Source of the DNA: Clostridia bacterium
GTDB lineage: Bacteria; Bacillota; Clostridia; Christensenellales; Aristaeellaceae
Length of the DNA stretch: 64,000 nt
Direction of reading: 5' to 3'
Assembly: GCA_017938695.1 (NCBI GenBank)
Contig: JAGBBA010000047.1
Span: 92,809 to 156,808, forward strand
How positions within the stretch are numbered: position 1 is the first letter of the stretch; every line of letters begins with the position of its first letter. This document shows, piece by piece, positions 1-10,154 of the stretch. The position numbers were made by a program, and so were the translations under genes. Below the pieces are notes generated by a model. The model saw only the letters and a list, made by a program, of their open reading frames with translations, had not been told where the DNA came from and searched no databases.

Positions 1-1219
1 CGGCCAGCTCGGCAGCTTGCTGGGCAGCCATGGTAACGTTGCCGTTGTTGGGGAACACGAACACGCACTTGGCATTCACAGCGTTGATGGCATCGAGAAT
101 GTCCTTGATGGAGGGGTTCATGGTCTGGCCGCCCTCGACGATGTGATCCACCGTCAGATCGCGGAAGATCTGGCTGAAGCCTTCGCCCAGGGACACAGCC
201 ACCATGCCGAAGTCCTTCTCGGGCTCCTTGGGGGCTTCCTTGGCCTTGGCTTCCTCTTCCTTGCGCTCGTTCTCACGGCGCTGTTCCACCATGTTCTCGA
301 TCTTGAGGTTCACCAGTTCGCCCAGCTCCAGGCCGTATTCCAGCGCATTGCCGGGGTTGTTGGTGTGCACATGCACCTTCACCACGTCCATGTCGTTCAC
401 CACAACGACGCTGTCGCCAATGCGGTTCAGACGGCGGCGGAAGGAATCCACGTCATGCTCGTTGCAGTCCTCCTTCAGGTTCTGAATGAGGAACTCGGTG
501 CAGTAAGCGAACTTGATCTCGCCAATGGCTTCGTGGTTGTCTTCGAACACAGCCACGCCGTCGCTCTCCATGTCGGGAGCGATAGTGGAAATGTCCTCGC
601 CGCGCATCACAGCAGCATAGCCGGTGTAGATCAGCAGCAGGCCGCGTCCGCCGGAGTCCACCACGCCAGCCTGCTTCAGCGCAGGCAGCATTTCGGTGGT
701 GCGCTTCAGGATGGCTTCACCGCTCTTCAGGATCACGTTCATCAGGCCTTCGTAATCCTCGGGTTCCTTCTGAACCTGCTTGAGGGCTTCTTCGGCGATC
801 ACGCGGGCCACGGTGAGGATGGTGCCCTCCTTGGGCTTCATCACGGCCTTGTAAGCCTGGTCGGAACCAGCCTTCAGGGCGTTGGCGAACTGCACAGGAG
901 TCACCTTATCCAGGCCGCTCAGCGACTTGGCAAAGCCGCGCAGCAGCTGGGAGGTGATCACGCCGGAGTTGCCGCGGGCACCGCGCAGAGCACCCTTGGC
1001 AACAGCGTTGGCAGCCTCGTCAGCGCGCAGGAACTCCTTGCTGTTCACCTCGCGGGTGGCACTCTGCATGGTCAGGGACATATTGGTACCCGTATCGCCG
1101 TCAGGCACGGGGAACACGTTCAGCGCATCCACCGCTTCACGGTTCTTTTCAAGCAAAGCCGCACCGGCGACCACCATGTCGCGCAGCAGCAAGCCGTCAA
1201 TCGTCTTAAACTGAATCAA
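1..1219 (-). CDS. fakA: FakA-type fatty acid kinase (DAK phosphatase, YloV family), 3' end cut by window
   Basis: The first 406 codons are present; the C-terminus lies beyond base 1. The family ATP-phosphorylates fatty acids carried by FakB (DegV) proteins for phospholipid synthesis, acting in the cytosol. The N-terminal DhaL-like domain shows the ATP/Mg motif NVFPVPDGDTGTNM (about residues 35-48), then GARGNSGV and VDSGGRGL. A charged Glu/Lys linker follows, then the start of the C-terminal DegV-like domain (GGQTMNPS). The start is TTG at 1219, preceded by GGAGG with 8-base spacing; no ATG fits. It follows the Asp23-type gene by 37 bases in the same orientation, the usual yloU-yloV order, and is probably co-transcribed with it. 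The family call is strong; true fatty-acid substrate is inferred. Confidence 0.9.
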   Translation of the reverse strand, partial: MIQFKTIDGLLLRDMVVAGAALLEKNREAVDALNVFPVPDGDTGTNMSLTMQSATREVNSKEFLRADEAANAVAKGALRGARGNSGVITSQLLRGFAKSLSGLDKVTPVQFANALKAGSDQAYKAVMKPKEGTILTVARVIAEEALKQVQKEPEDYEGLMNVILKSGEAILKRTTEMLPALKQAGVVDSGGRGLLLIYTGYAAVMRGEDISTIAPDMESDGVAVFEDNHEAIGEIKFAYCTEFLIQNLKEDCNEHDVDSFRRRLNRIGDSVVVVNDMDVVKVHVHTNNPGNALEYGLELGELVNLKIENMVEQRRENERKEEEAKAKEAPKEPEKDFGMVAVSLGEGFSQIFRDLTVDHIVEGGQTMNPSIKDILDAINAVNAKCVFVFPNNGNVTMAAQQAAELA

Positions 1220-1256
1220 GAGTTTTTCCTCCGTTCACGAGCGTTGGTATCGCTGC

Positions 1257-1607
1257 TTAGATGCGAATCCCTTCGACAGAGATGTTCACCTTGCGCACCT
1301 TGATGCCGGTCATGCTTTCCAGCTTATAGCGCACGGTGTCCACAATGGTCTTGCACACCTCCGCAATGGAGATGCCGTATTCCACGATGATGAAGAGATC
1401 CACGTCCAGCATATCGCCCGCATTGCGGATCTGCACACCCTTGGAAAGATTTTCACGGCCCAGCCATTCCACAAGGCCGTCCTTGGCGCGGCGGGAAGAC
1501 ATGGCCACAATGCCATAGCACTCCAGCGCGGCATAACCAACAACCTTGAGCATCACGTCCTCCGTGATGGAAATGGTGCCGATATCATTCTTGATCTTGC
1601 ATTCCAT
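1257..1607 (-). CDS. Asp23/Gls24 (YloU) family envelope-stress protein
   Basis: This is a 116-residue protein of the DUF322/Asp23 family, a small cytosolic or membrane-associated protein of unknown biochemical role, often linked to alkaline or envelope stress. The family pattern is clear: GTISITEDVMLKVVGYAALE at the N-terminus, a central V-x-LFIIVEYGISI strand region and an IKVRKVNISVEGIRI tail. The start is ATG at 1607 because AAGGAGG lies at normal spacing before it. The frame stays open upstream to 1700, but that part is leader with no ribosome site. It is the first gene of an operon with fakA and is driven by the promoter at 1706-1734. Confidence 0.9.
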   Translation of the reverse strand: MECKIKNDIGTISITEDVMLKVVGYAALECYGIVAMSSRRAKDGLVEWLGRENLSKGVQIRNAGDMLDVDLFIIVEYGISIAEVCKTIVDTVRYKLESMTGIKVRKVNISVEGIRI

Positions 1608-1705
1608 GGTTGATCCAACCTCCTTGTGCGGGATTGCCTTTGAGGCGGAACTTTGGCGCAGCTTACAAGCCATGCCAAAGACACCCATAGTCAGGGTCAT
1701 TATGT

Positions 1706-1734
1706 AGTATACAGGATTTTATGCCGTTTAGCAA
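1706..1734 (-). promoter_or_regulatory. Sigma-A promoter of the asp23-fakA operon
   Basis: Read on the minus strand, TTGCTA (1729-1734) and TATACT (1706-1711) are separated by 17 bases. The leader of about 90 bases before the start at 1607 can fold a hairpin with arms CTTTGGC and GCCAAAG. Bases 1735-1836, between this promoter and the next on the plus strand, show nothing recognisable. Confidence 0.75.
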
Positions 1735-1836
1735 GGACTTTTTCGTGATTCTTTCATGAAAACTGCCATTTATGTTGATGCGTCAACATTCTAACCAGAT
1801 GTGACATTGATTTACCATGTTTTTTCGCCACGACCC

Positions 1837-1865
1837 TTGACAATTCAGCATTTCAAAAGTATAAT
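1837..1865 (+). promoter_or_regulatory. Consensus sigma-A promoter of the tyrosine T-box operon
   Basis: TTGACA at 1837-1842 and TATAAT at 1860-1865 with a 17-base spacer are a perfect match to consensus. Transcription should start near 1872, just before the T-box stem I. Confidence 0.9.
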
Positions 1866-1871
1866 TCCCCT

Positions 1872-2140
1872 ATCACGGCAATGAAGAGACGAGTAACTGC
1901 GTTCACCCGGCCCAAAGAGAGCTTCTGGTTGGTGTAAAGAAGCGGCCACGATGCAGCGAAGTACAGCTCCGAGCCATCCGCTGAACGTATCCATCAGTAG
2001 GCGGCATCCGGTGCGCCGGTTACAGCGCAGGAGGATTGTTTGATCCCCCGCTGAGGGCCTGTTATAAGGCTGAACATGGAAGTGGTACCGTGACATTGTC
2101 ACCTTCCTGAGCATTGTGCTCCGGAGGGTTTTTCTATTTT
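1872..2140 (+). promoter_or_regulatory. T-box leader (specifier UAC, tyrosine) with terminator
   Basis: The leader binds uncharged tRNA and lets transcription continue when the amino acid is scarce. An AGTA element sits near the start of stem I. The specifier-loop pattern GAA-G-TAC-A occurs at 1958-1965, giving tyrosine codon TAC at 1962-1964. The T-box core TGGAAGTGGTACCGTG lies at 2077-2092, with antiterminator partner CACCTTCC just after it. An intrinsic terminator follows (arms about 2102-2113 and 2117-2128, then a T run to 2133). The AAGGAGG of the next gene comes immediately after. A tyrosine specifier agrees with tyrS being the second gene. The open frame on the opposite strand here is not a gene. 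Confidence 0.9.
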
Positions 2141-2156
2141 TAAGGAGGAATGAACC

Positions 2157-3341
2157 ATGAATCTGGATTCCATTCAGTTCGCGTCCCGGTTCGACGGCGT
2201 CAGCGGCAGTGCAATCCGTGAGATCTTCAAGATGATCGCCAAGCCCGGCATGATCTCCTTCGCCGGCGGCAATCCTGCGGCTTCTGCCCTACCGGACGAG
2301 AAGGTGGCCGAACTGGCCCAGAAGGTGCTCCGGGAGAACGGCAAAGCCATTCTGCAGTATGGTGCCACCGAAGGCTACGCTCCTTTCCTGGAAAGCCTGA
2401 AAGCCTACGCCGAAAAGCAGCTGGGCTGCGAAGTGACGGGCATCCTGCCCACCACAGGCTCCACCCAGGGTATGGATCTTCTGTGCAAAGCACTGATCAA
2501 CCCCGGCGATGTGATCCTGGTGGAGAATCCCTCCTTCCTGGGCAATCTGCAGTGCATGAACCTGTATCAGGCCAAGCTGGTGCCCGTGGAGAGCGACGAG
2601 AACGGCCTGATGCTGGATAAGCTGGAAGAGGCCATTATCAAGCATCACCCCAAGATGCTTTATACCATTCCCACCTTCCAGAACCCCACCGGTAAGGCCC
2701 TGGCTGCCGACCGTCGCCAGCCCATTGCTGAAATGGCCGCCAAGTATGGCATGGTGGTGGCCGAGGATGACCCCTACCGCGATCTGCGCTATGCAGGCTC
2801 CCCTATCCCTTCCATCAAGTCTTACGACAAGGAAGGCTGGGTGGTGTTCCTGGGTTCGTTCTCCAAGATCATCTCCCCCGGCCTGCGCGTGGGCTTCATG
2901 GTCGGCGATCCCCGCATCCTGCGCAAGTGCACCATCGGCAAGCAGTCCGCTGACGTGCATACCGCTAACCTGAACCAAGCCATTGTGGATCAGTTCCTGC
3001 GGCAAGACCTGCTGCCTGCCCACATTGCATCCATCTGCGAAAGCTACAAGGCCCAGATGAACGCCATGCTGGACGAGCTGGCCACCTTCCCGGAGGGCAC
3101 CCGATATACCAAGCCCGAGGGCGGGCTGTTCATCTGGGTGGAGCTCCCCGAGGGCATCGAAGCCAAGGCCATGCTGGAAAAGGCTGTGGAACGCCATGTG
3201 GCCTATGTACCCGGCACCCATTTCTTCTGCGACGGCGGTCACGACAATACCTTCCGCCTGAACTTCTCCAACAGCAGCATCGAGCAGATCCACGAAGGCA
3301 TGAAGATCCTGCGCGAGCTGATCGAAGACGCTACCAAGTAA
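2157..3341 (+). CDS. PLP-dependent class I/II aminotransferase, tyrosine-regulated
   Basis: This 394-residue fold-type I aminotransferase resembles the 2-aminoadipate/aromatic group (LysN- and MocR-related). Visible are the SFAGGNPA entry motif (about 34-41), the substrate-site stretch PTFQNPTGK (172-180) and the PLP-binding lysine K237 in GSFSKII. Full family length. It starts at ATG 2157 behind AAGGAGGAA. Because its leader is a T-box reading a tyrosine codon and tyrS follows, the likely role is interconversion of 4-hydroxyphenylpyruvate and tyrosine or another aromatic transamination; that substrate is inferred from regulation, since the sequence alone does not separate aromatic from aminoadipate activity. 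Confidence 0.9.
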   Translation: MNLDSIQFASRFDGVSGSAIREIFKMIAKPGMISFAGGNPAASALPDEKVAELAQKVLRENGKAILQYGATEGYAPFLESLKAYAEKQLGCEVTGILPTTGSTQGMDLLCKALINPGDVILVENPSFLGNLQCMNLYQAKLVPVESDENGLMLDKLEEAIIKHHPKMLYTIPTFQNPTGKALAADRRQPIAEMAAKYGMVVAEDDPYRDLRYAGSPIPSIKSYDKEGWVVFLGSFSKIISPGLRVGFMVGDPRILRKCTIGKQSADVHTANLNQAIVDQFLRQDLLPAHIASICESYKAQMNAMLDELATFPEGTRYTKPEGGLFIWVELPEGIEAKAMLEKAVERHVAYVPGTHFFCDGGHDNTFRLNFSNSSIEQIHEGMKILRELIEDATK

Positions 3342-3375
3342 AACAACGCACACAATAGAGAGGAGAATCCCCACC

Positions 3376-4608
3376 ATGGAACAGCACATTCTTGACATCC
3401 TGAAGGAACGCGGCTTCCTTGCCCAGATGACCTTCCCCGAGGAGCTCTACGAGCAGCTGAAGGAGCCCACCACCTTCTACGTTGGCTTTGACCCCACTGC
3501 CGACTCCCTGCACATCGGCCACTACATCCCGATCATGGCCATGGCCCACATGCAGAAGGCCGGTCACAAGCCCATCGCCCTGATGGGCGGCGGCACCGCC
3601 ATGATCGGCGACCCCTCCGGCAAGACCGACATGCGCAAGATGATGACCGTGGAAACCATCGACAACAACGTGGAGTGCATCAAGAAGCAGATGAGCCGCT
3701 TCCTGGATTTCTCCGAGGGCCAGGCCATCATCGTCAACAACGGCGACTGGCTGCGCAACCTGAACTTCATCGAGTTCATGCGCGACATCGGCTCCATGTT
3801 CTCTGTGAACACCATGCTCCGCGCCGATTGCTACAAGGCCCGCATGGAGTCCGAGAACGGCCTGAGCTTCCTGGAGTTCACCTACATGCTCATGCAGAGC
3901 TACGACTTCCTGGAGCTGTTCAAGCGTTATGGCTGCCGGCTGGAGATGGGCGGCAATGACCAGTGGAGCAACATGCTGGGCGGTGCTGACCTGGTGCGCC
4001 GCAAGGAGCAGGAGAAGGCCTTCGCTTGCACTTTCCAGCTGCTTCTGACCCATGACGGCCGCAAGATGGGCAAGACCGAAAAGGGTGCCCTGTGGCTGGA
4101 TCCTGCCAAGACCACGCCCTTCGACTTCTACCAGTACTGGCGCAACATCGACGACAAGGACGTGGAGAAGTGCCTGGGCCTGCTGACCTTCCTGCCCATG
4201 GACGAAGTCCGTCGTCTGGGTGCCCTGGAGGGTAGTGCCATCAACGAAGCCAAGAAGGTGCTGGCTTTCGAAGTCACCAAGCTGGTGCACGGCGAAGAAG
4301 AAGCCCAGAAGGCTGCCGATGCTGCCCTGGCCCTGTTTGCAGGCGGCATGAACGGTGCTGACGTCCCCTCCTTCGAGGTGACTGCCGACATGCTGGCCCA
4401 GGATGCCCGCGTGACCACCATGCTGGTACTCTCCGGCCTGTGCAAGAGCCAGTCCGACGCCCGCAACCAGATCAAGGCTGGTGCTGTGTCCCTGGCTGAT
4501 GAGAAGGTCACCGACTTTGGCGTGACCGTCACTGCCGACATGTTCGGCGAAGACGGCCTGATGCTGAAGAAGGGCAAGAAGGGCTTCCGCCGCCTGATCC
4601 TGAAATGA
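3376..4608 (+). CDS. tyrS: Tyrosyl-tRNA synthetase
   Basis: A 410-residue class Ic synthetase that charges tRNA-Tyr. The HIGH signature is intact at residues 46-49, and the KMSKS loop appears as KMGKT at 230-234, as in many bacterial TyrRS of this branch. The tyrosine-pocket region with GGNDQW (192-197) is present and a C-terminal S4 RNA-binding domain covers about 345-405. Start ATG 3376 follows AGAGGAG. It lies 34 bases after the aminotransferase under the same T-box, so it is induced when tRNA-Tyr is uncharged. Confidence 0.97.
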   Translation: MEQHILDILKERGFLAQMTFPEELYEQLKEPTTFYVGFDPTADSLHIGHYIPIMAMAHMQKAGHKPIALMGGGTAMIGDPSGKTDMRKMMTVETIDNNVECIKKQMSRFLDFSEGQAIIVNNGDWLRNLNFIEFMRDIGSMFSVNTMLRADCYKARMESENGLSFLEFTYMLMQSYDFLELFKRYGCRLEMGGNDQWSNMLGGADLVRRKEQEKAFACTFQLLLTHDGRKMGKTEKGALWLDPAKTTPFDFYQYWRNIDDKDVEKCLGLLTFLPMDEVRRLGALEGSAINEAKKVLAFEVTKLVHGEEEAQKAADAALALFAGGMNGADVPSFEVTADMLAQDARVTTMLVLSGLCKSQSDARNQIKAGAVSLADEKVTDFGVTVTADMFGEDGLMLKKGKKGFRRLILK

Positions 4609-5240
4609 GCGCGCCCTATAAGACCCTGCGGCAGTCTGCCTCAGACGAGTTCATCATCAACAAGAGCCGCTTCATTGGTTACGCCGCTCCTGTTGAAACC
4701 GAGGAAGAAGCCCTTGCCTTTCTGCAGAGCATCCGCACCAAGCACAAGGATGCCACCCACAACTGCTACGCCTATGTCATCGGCCAGAACGCAGGCATTA
4801 TGCGCTACTCTGACGACGGCGAGCCCGGTGGCACCGCAGGCCTGCCCATGATGGAGGTCATCAAGGCCCAGGGCGTGGTCAACTGCTGCGTGGTGGTCAC
4901 CCGTTACTTCGGCGGTGTGCTGCTGGGGGCTGGCGGGTTGGTTCGCGCCTATACCCAGGGCTGTGTGGTAGGCCTCAAGGCTGCCCAAGTCGTGGTGATG
5001 GAACCCAGCCAGCGGTACATCTGCGAGGTATCCTATCCCCTGTGGGACAAGGTTCAGCACGCCATGAGGGCTTTGCCCGTTCAACTGGCTGGCAGCGAGT
5101 TCACCACGGCCGTGACCTTCACCCTGCTCATTCGTGAAAAAGATGCAGCCATGGTGATGGACGAGCTCACCCGTGTCACCGACGGCAAGTTCGATTATCT
5201 GCTGGAAGATGAATCCTACCAAGCCTGGGACGAAGAATGA
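4605..5240 (+). CDS. YigZ/IMPACT family protein
   Basis: A 211-residue protein with an N-terminal IMPACT (UPF0029) domain, residues about 16-125, carrying KSRFIGYA, the glycine-rich [10 protein letters not shown] and VVTRYFGG(V)LLGAGGL motifs, then a DUF1949 ferredoxin-like C-terminal domain. The family's bacterial function is unsettled; links to translation stress or nucleotide binding have been proposed. Its ATG overlaps the tyrS stop by four bases (ATGA), so translation is coupled and the gene is part of the T-box operon. A strong terminator follows. Confidence 0.92.
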   Translation: MSAPYKTLRQSASDEFIINKSRFIGYAAPVETEEEALAFLQSIRTKHKDATHNCYAYVIGQNAGIMRYSDDGEPGGTAGLPMMEVIKAQGVVNCCVVVTRYFGGVLLGAGGLVRAYTQGCVVGLKAAQVVVMEPSQRYICEVSYPLWDKVQHAMRALPVQLAGSEFTTAVTFTLLIREKDAAMVMDELTRVTDGKFDYLLEDESYQAWDEE

Positions 5241-5245
5241 TTTTG

Positions 5246-5283
5246 TAAAAAACCGGCAATCAATTTGATTGCCGGTTTTTTAC
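5246..5283 (+). terminator. Intrinsic terminator of the T-box operon
   Basis: Arms AACCGGCAATCAA and its near-complement TTGATTGCCGGTT around a short loop, flanked by A and T runs, so it may work in both directions. Confidence 0.9.
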
Positions 5284-5351
5284 AATTATTCATGTGAAGT
5301 TCATAAAAGGAGCGTATAATAACCAGGTAAAATACAGGAGGTATAACCAAC

Positions 5352-6194
5352 ATGAAAAAGAAGAAGTTCCGTAAGATCCTTATCTGGCTCCTGATCCTGG
5401 CTTTGATCGGCGGCGGCATGTACTACTATACCACCACGCAGAAAAGCAACTTCGCCTTTGAAGAAGAAACCGCCCGCACCCAGGACATCGAAACCTTCTA
5501 CACATTCTCCGGCAATGTAGAGGCCGACAGTGCCCGTATCGTGAATGCGACCCAGCGCGGCACCGTGCGCGAATGGAAGTTTGAAGAGGGCGACAAGGTG
5601 GAAAAGGACAAGATCACCATGATCGCCAAGAACGGCAACCAGGTCAAAGCACCGATGGCTGGCACGATCTCGGATATCTACGTGGATGCCGACGAAGAGT
5701 TCAACATCGGCGATCCCCTGTTCCGCGTGGCTGATTACGAGCATCCCCTGGTGAAGATCAAGGTGGATGAATACGACGTTTCCGCCTTGCAGAAGGGCAT
5801 GCTGGTCACCGTGAAGGTGCATGCCACCGGCCGCACCCTGGTGGGCTCTGTGAAGCGTATCGCCCAGGAAGCCACCGTCAGCAATGACCTGGCCTACTAT
5901 GAGGTTATCATCAATCTGCCCCAGGACGGCACGCTGGTCATGGGTCTGACCTGCGAGGTCGTTGTGCCCCGTGAAAAGGCACAGAACGTGACCACCCTGA
6001 GCATGGACGCCATCCAGTATGACAAGGACGGCAAGCCCTTCGTCTATTGCTACAACCGCAATAACGAGATCGTTGAGCAGAGCGTGCTGCTGGGTATCAA
6101 CGACGGCAGCATCGTTGAGATCAAGGACGGCATCCGTTCCGGCGAAGTGGTGCTGCTTCCCCCGTCCTTCAACTTCCCCATGATGCTGCGGTAA
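5352..6194 (+). CDS. MacA/HlyD-type periplasmic-adaptor-like efflux protein
   Basis: A 280-residue membrane fusion protein. A lysine-rich N-terminus precedes one membrane segment (about residues 10-27), then an extracellular part with a split biotinyl-lipoyl-like domain (GTVREWKFEEGDKVEKD and MAGTISDIYVDADEEFNIGD) and beta-barrel segments. It is shorter than Gram-negative MacA because the coiled-coil hairpin is nearly absent, as is usual in Firmicutes. It lies 15 bases before the ABC ATPase. A TATAAT at 5315-5320 with a weak upstream box probably starts this operon; RBS is AGGAGG. Exported substrate is unknown: antimicrobial peptides are a common guess for this family. Confidence 0.85.
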   Translation: MKKKKFRKILIWLLILALIGGGMYYYTTTQKSNFAFEEETARTQDIETFYTFSGNVEADSARIVNATQRGTVREWKFEEGDKVEKDKITMIAKNGNQVKAPMAGTISDIYVDADEEFNIGDPLFRVADYEHPLVKIKVDEYDVSALQKGMLVTVKVHATGRTLVGSVKRIAQEATVSNDLAYYEVIINLPQDGTLVMGLTCEVVVPREKAQNVTTLSMDAIQYDKDGKPFVYCYNRNNEIVEQSVLLGINDGSIVEIKDGIRSGEVVLLPPSFNFPMMLR

Positions 6195-6209
6195 GCGAGG
6201 GATATCAGT

Positions 6210-6894
<685 letters not shown>

Positions 6895-6902
<8 letters not shown>

Positions 6903-8091
6903 AGAATGTCTTCGCATGTCCTGGCAGAACATCAAGGGCAACAAAATGCGCACCTTCCTCACCACGCTGGGCATTATCATCGGCGTAACGGCTATCATCA
7001 CGCTGATCACCACCGTGGAGGGTGCCACCAACGAGATCACCAGCCAGTTCACTGCACTGGGTGCTGGCAAGGTGAATGTATCTGTTTCCGGCACGCCCCT
7101 TAAGCGCGGCCTGACAGAAGACGATATCCAGCGCATCAGCCGCATTGACAACATCAGCGGCGTTGACCCCAGCGTTTCCTTTAAGCAGCATGTAGCCAGT
7201 GAAGGCACGCTGTGCGAGGATGTGTCTATCGAAGGTCGCAGCGCAGCTTATTTCACCGACGCCGGTCTGATCGGCAAAGGCCGCGGCCTGACCGAAATGG
7301 ATATGGATCGTTACAGCCACGTCTGCGTGATCGACACTGAGCTGAATGCCAATCTTTTCCCCAATGAAGACCCCATCGGCAAAGAGCTGGTGATCTCCGG
7401 TATCTCCTATCGCATCGTGGGCATGCTCAGCGACGAAAACGACAACGATGTGATGCGCGCCATGTCCCTTATGACTGGCGGCAACAGTGGTGGCTTAGCC
7501 ATCATCCCCTATCCTTCCGCGCTGCGCATCACCGGTTCCAACTCCGTCAATAGCCTGACGCTGTACATTCAGGATACCGCCTTCACCGATGACACGATCT
7601 CCGATGTGGAGGAAGTGCTCAACGCCGCATTCAACTACCGCGATAACGCCTGGCAGATCATCAACCTGGACAGCCTGCTGGACACCATGAACACCATGAC
7701 CGGCATGATGACCACCATGCTGGCGGGCATTGCTTCTATCGCACTGCTGGTGGGCGGCATCGGCATTATGAACATGATGCTGGTTTCCGTCAGCGAGCGC
7801 ACCACCGAGATCGGCCTGCGCAAGGCTTTGGGTGCCAAGCCCTCGCTGATCCAGACCCAGTTCCTGATCGAGTCTGTGATGCTCAGCCTGATGGGCGGTT
7901 TGATCGGCATTGTGCTTGGTATCATCCTGTCCATGCTGATCGCCGGCTGGATCGGCATGACCTTCACCCTGTCCACAGGGGCGATTGCACTGGCATTCAC
8001 CTTCTCGGCCACGGTGGGCATCCTGTTCGGTTGGGCACCGGCCCGCAAAGCATCCCGTCTGAACCCCATTGATGCTTTGCGCAGCATGTGA
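6895..8091 (+). CDS. MacB-like ABC permease
   Basis: A 398-residue permease with the four-helix MacB/FtsX layout: one N-terminal membrane helix (about 20-40, TTLGIIIGVTAIITL), a large extracellular MacB_PCD domain and three C-terminal helices with the FtsX motif (MMLVSVSERTTEIGLRKALG). The chosen start is ATG 6895, which overlaps the ATPase stop; the frame is open further upstream but only inside the ATPase gene. Together with the adaptor and ATPase it forms a tripartite-style exporter. A sigma-A promoter for the next operon lies inside its last codons. Confidence 0.92.
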
Positions 8092-8097
8092 TATAAT
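8069..8097 (+). promoter_or_regulatory. Sigma-A promoter for the two-component genes
   Basis: TTGATG at 8069-8074 and TATAAT at 8092-8097, 17-base spacer, overlapping the end of the permease gene. It would allow the regulator genes to be expressed apart from the exporter. Confidence 0.75.
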
Positions 8098-8134
8098 ACT
8101 GATAGAAACAGTACAAAAGTGAAAGGAGCACATC

Positions 8135-8812
8135 ATGTTTACGATTCTTGTTGTTGAGGACGATCTTCCCCTGCAGCGCATGATGTGCGCCTTTCTCGGG
8201 CTGAACGGCTACCAGACGGTTTCTGCCTCCAACGGCGAGGAAGCCCTCGCCTCCATCGAAAAGGTTCTGCCCGATCTGGTCATTGCCGATGTGATGATGC
8301 CCGTGATGGACGGCTGGGAGCTGACCCGCGAGCTGCGCCAGGCGTATCCCTTGATGCCCATCATGCTGGTCACTGCCCGAACCACCCTGGAAGACAAGCG
8401 CACCGGCTTTACCAGCGGCGCAGATGATTACCTCACCAAACCCGTTGATCTGGACGAACTGCTTTTGCACGTGGGTGCACTGCTGCGACGTTCCCAGGCC
8501 ATGACCAGCCATCAACTGACGGTGGGCGATTCTTTGCTGGATTACGACTCCCTGACCATCACCCGCGGCAAGGAATCCCTGACGCTGCCGAAGAAGGAGT
8601 TTTATCTCCTGTTCAAGCTGCTGTCCAACCCCAAGCAGATTTTCACCCGCCGTCAGCTGATGGACGAAATCTGGGGCATGGATGTCCAGAGCGACGAGCG
8701 TACCGTGGACGTGCACATCAAGCGTCTGCGCGAGAAGTGTGAGATCTTCCCTGATTTTGAGATCATGACGGTGCGCGGTCTGGGCTACAAGGTGGAGAAG
8801 CGAAATGGATAA
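8135..8812 (+). CDS. OmpR/PhoB-family response regulator
   Basis: A 225-residue regulator with an N-terminal receiver domain (acidic pair E8-D9-D10, phospho-acceptor D52 in VIADVMMPVMDG, conserved K in TKPVD) and a C-terminal winged-helix DNA-binding domain (LTLPKKEFYLLFKLL to RTVDVHIKRLREK and GLGYK). RBS AAAGGAG. The kinase gene overlaps its end by eight bases. Targets are probably the exporter genes just upstream, as is usual for such arrangements; no repeated operator was identified. Confidence 0.95.
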   Translation: MFTILVVEDDLPLQRMMCAFLGLNGYQTVSASNGEEALASIEKVLPDLVIADVMMPVMDGWELTRELRQAYPLMPIMLVTARTTLEDKRTGFTSGADDYLTKPVDLDELLLHVGALLRRSQAMTSHQLTVGDSLLDYDSLTITRGKESLTLPKKEFYLLFKLLSNPKQIFTRRQLMDEIWGMDVQSDERTVDVHIKRLREKCEIFPDFEIMTVRGLGYKVEKRNG

Positions 8813-10154
8813 GCGTTTTCACATCAGACCCTATACCTTCCGCGGGCGTTTGCTCCTGTTCCTGCTGCTGGCAGCCGTTGCAGCCTGTGTCATTTCCGCC
8901 GCAGGCTCTTTTATGATGGGCATCGGTGCCATCGGCAACGAGATGAAGTCAAACGAGCATGAGCTTGCCGTTTACTTGCTGAGTCTGGAACAAAAGACAG
9001 AGCTGTCCCCTGCTGATATGCTTGTGATGACCACCAACGAAGAGCTGGTGGGAAATATCGTTGAGCATCCTGAATGGCACCTGTCCGCCGAGGATGTTTC
9101 CCGTTTGCGCAGCGGTGAGTTGATCACGCAAACTTCCGGCTTCACGGTCATGCCCATCACCTATCTGAAGCTGCGCGACGAGATCATCTCCATCCATCCA
9201 TCCCGTGATTTCAACACCTTTCTGAGTGTGCTGCCCCGGGTGGGCTTCACCATTCTCCTGTCGCTGATCCTTTTTGCCATTCTGTCTATTCTGATTTCCT
9301 TTCTGATCTCTCGGCCCGTTACGCAATTGACCCAGGCCACACGGAAGATCACAGAAGGGGACTTTTCCATCCGTTTGCCGGAGGAAAAACCCGGTGAAAT
9401 GGGCGAGCTGATGCGTTCCTTCAACAAGATGACCGAGGAGCTTTCCCGGAACGTCTACCTGCAAAAGGACTTCATCAGCAGCGTTTCACACGAGTTCCGC
9501 ACGCCCATTGCCTCCATCAAGGGCTTTACCAGGCTTTTGCAAATGCCCGGCCTGGATGAAACCTCCCGTCAGGAATACATCAGCATGATCGCCCAGGAAG
9601 GTGACCGGCTGTCCCGCCTGTCCGAAACACTGCTCAGGCTGTCCGCACTGGAGCAGCAGATGACCCCGGCTTCCCTTTCGACCTTCCAACTGGACGAGCA
9701 GATCCGTCAGGTGATCCTGCAGCTGGAACCTTCCTGGTCGGCCAAGCAAATTGATTGGCAGCTGAATTTGGAGCCAGTGACCATTGAATCCGATGCTGAA
9801 CTGCTGATGCAGGTCTGGACCAATTTGCTTCAGAATGCTATCAAATTTTCCCACGACGGCGGCGAGATCGAAGTTTCTGTTACCAAACTTGATCATGCTG
9901 AGATCACGGTCGCCGATCACGGCATCGGCATGACCCAGGAAACCCAGGAACGCATTTTCGACCGCTTCTATCAGGGCGATACTTCCCGCAGCAAAGAGGG
10001 CGTAGGCCTTGGATTGTGCCTTGTGAAACGTATTGTTGACATCCTGCATGGTGAAATCCGGGTACGTTCCGTGCTGCATGAGGGCAGCACCTTCCGCATT
10101 CGTCTTCCCTATCAGCTCAATGCAGCCAAAGGAGCACAACATGACGCAAGATAA
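8805..10154 (+). CDS. Sensor histidine kinase
   Basis: A 449-residue membrane kinase. Membrane helices at about 15-37 and 146-169 bracket an extracellular sensor part of roughly 105 residues with no recognised fold. A HAMP domain (170-222), HisKA with phospho-acceptor H229 (SSVSHEFRTPIASIKG) and a HATPase domain with the N box (NLLQNAIKFS), DHGIGM and GVGLGL follow. It pairs with the response regulator upstream. The alarmone synthetase gene starts 14 bases before this gene ends, so translation of the two is likely coupled. Confidence 0.95.
   Translation: MDKRFHIRPYTFRGRLLLFLLLAAVAACVISAAGSFMMGIGAIGNEMKSNEHELAVYLLSLEQKTELSPADMLVMTTNEELVGNIVEHPEWHLSAEDVSRLRSGELITQTSGFTVMPITYLKLRDEIISIHPSRDFNTFLSVLPRVGFTILLSLILFAILSILISFLISRPVTQLTQATRKITEGDFSIRLPEEKPGEMGELMRSFNKMTEELSRNVYLQKDFISSVSHEFRTPIASIKGFTRLLQMPGLDETSRQEYISMIAQEGDRLSRLSETLLRLSALEQQMTPASLSTFQLDEQIRQVILQLEPSWSAKQIDWQLNLEPVTIESDAELLMQVWTNLLQNAIKFSHDGGEIEVSVTKLDHAEITVADHGIGMTQETQERIFDRFYQGDTSRSKEGVGLGLCLVKRIVDILHGEIRVRSVLHEGSTFRIRLPYQLNAAKGAQHDAR

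Noticed and set aside
17-1303. Long plus-strand open frame of 428 codons opposite fakA
   Set aside because: His/Val/Leu-rich nonsense typical of the antisense of a GC-rich gene; the minus strand encodes a clear DAK-family kinase.
1845-2114. 89-codon minus-strand open frame
   Set aside because: It lies wholly over the T-box leader and has no ribosome site.
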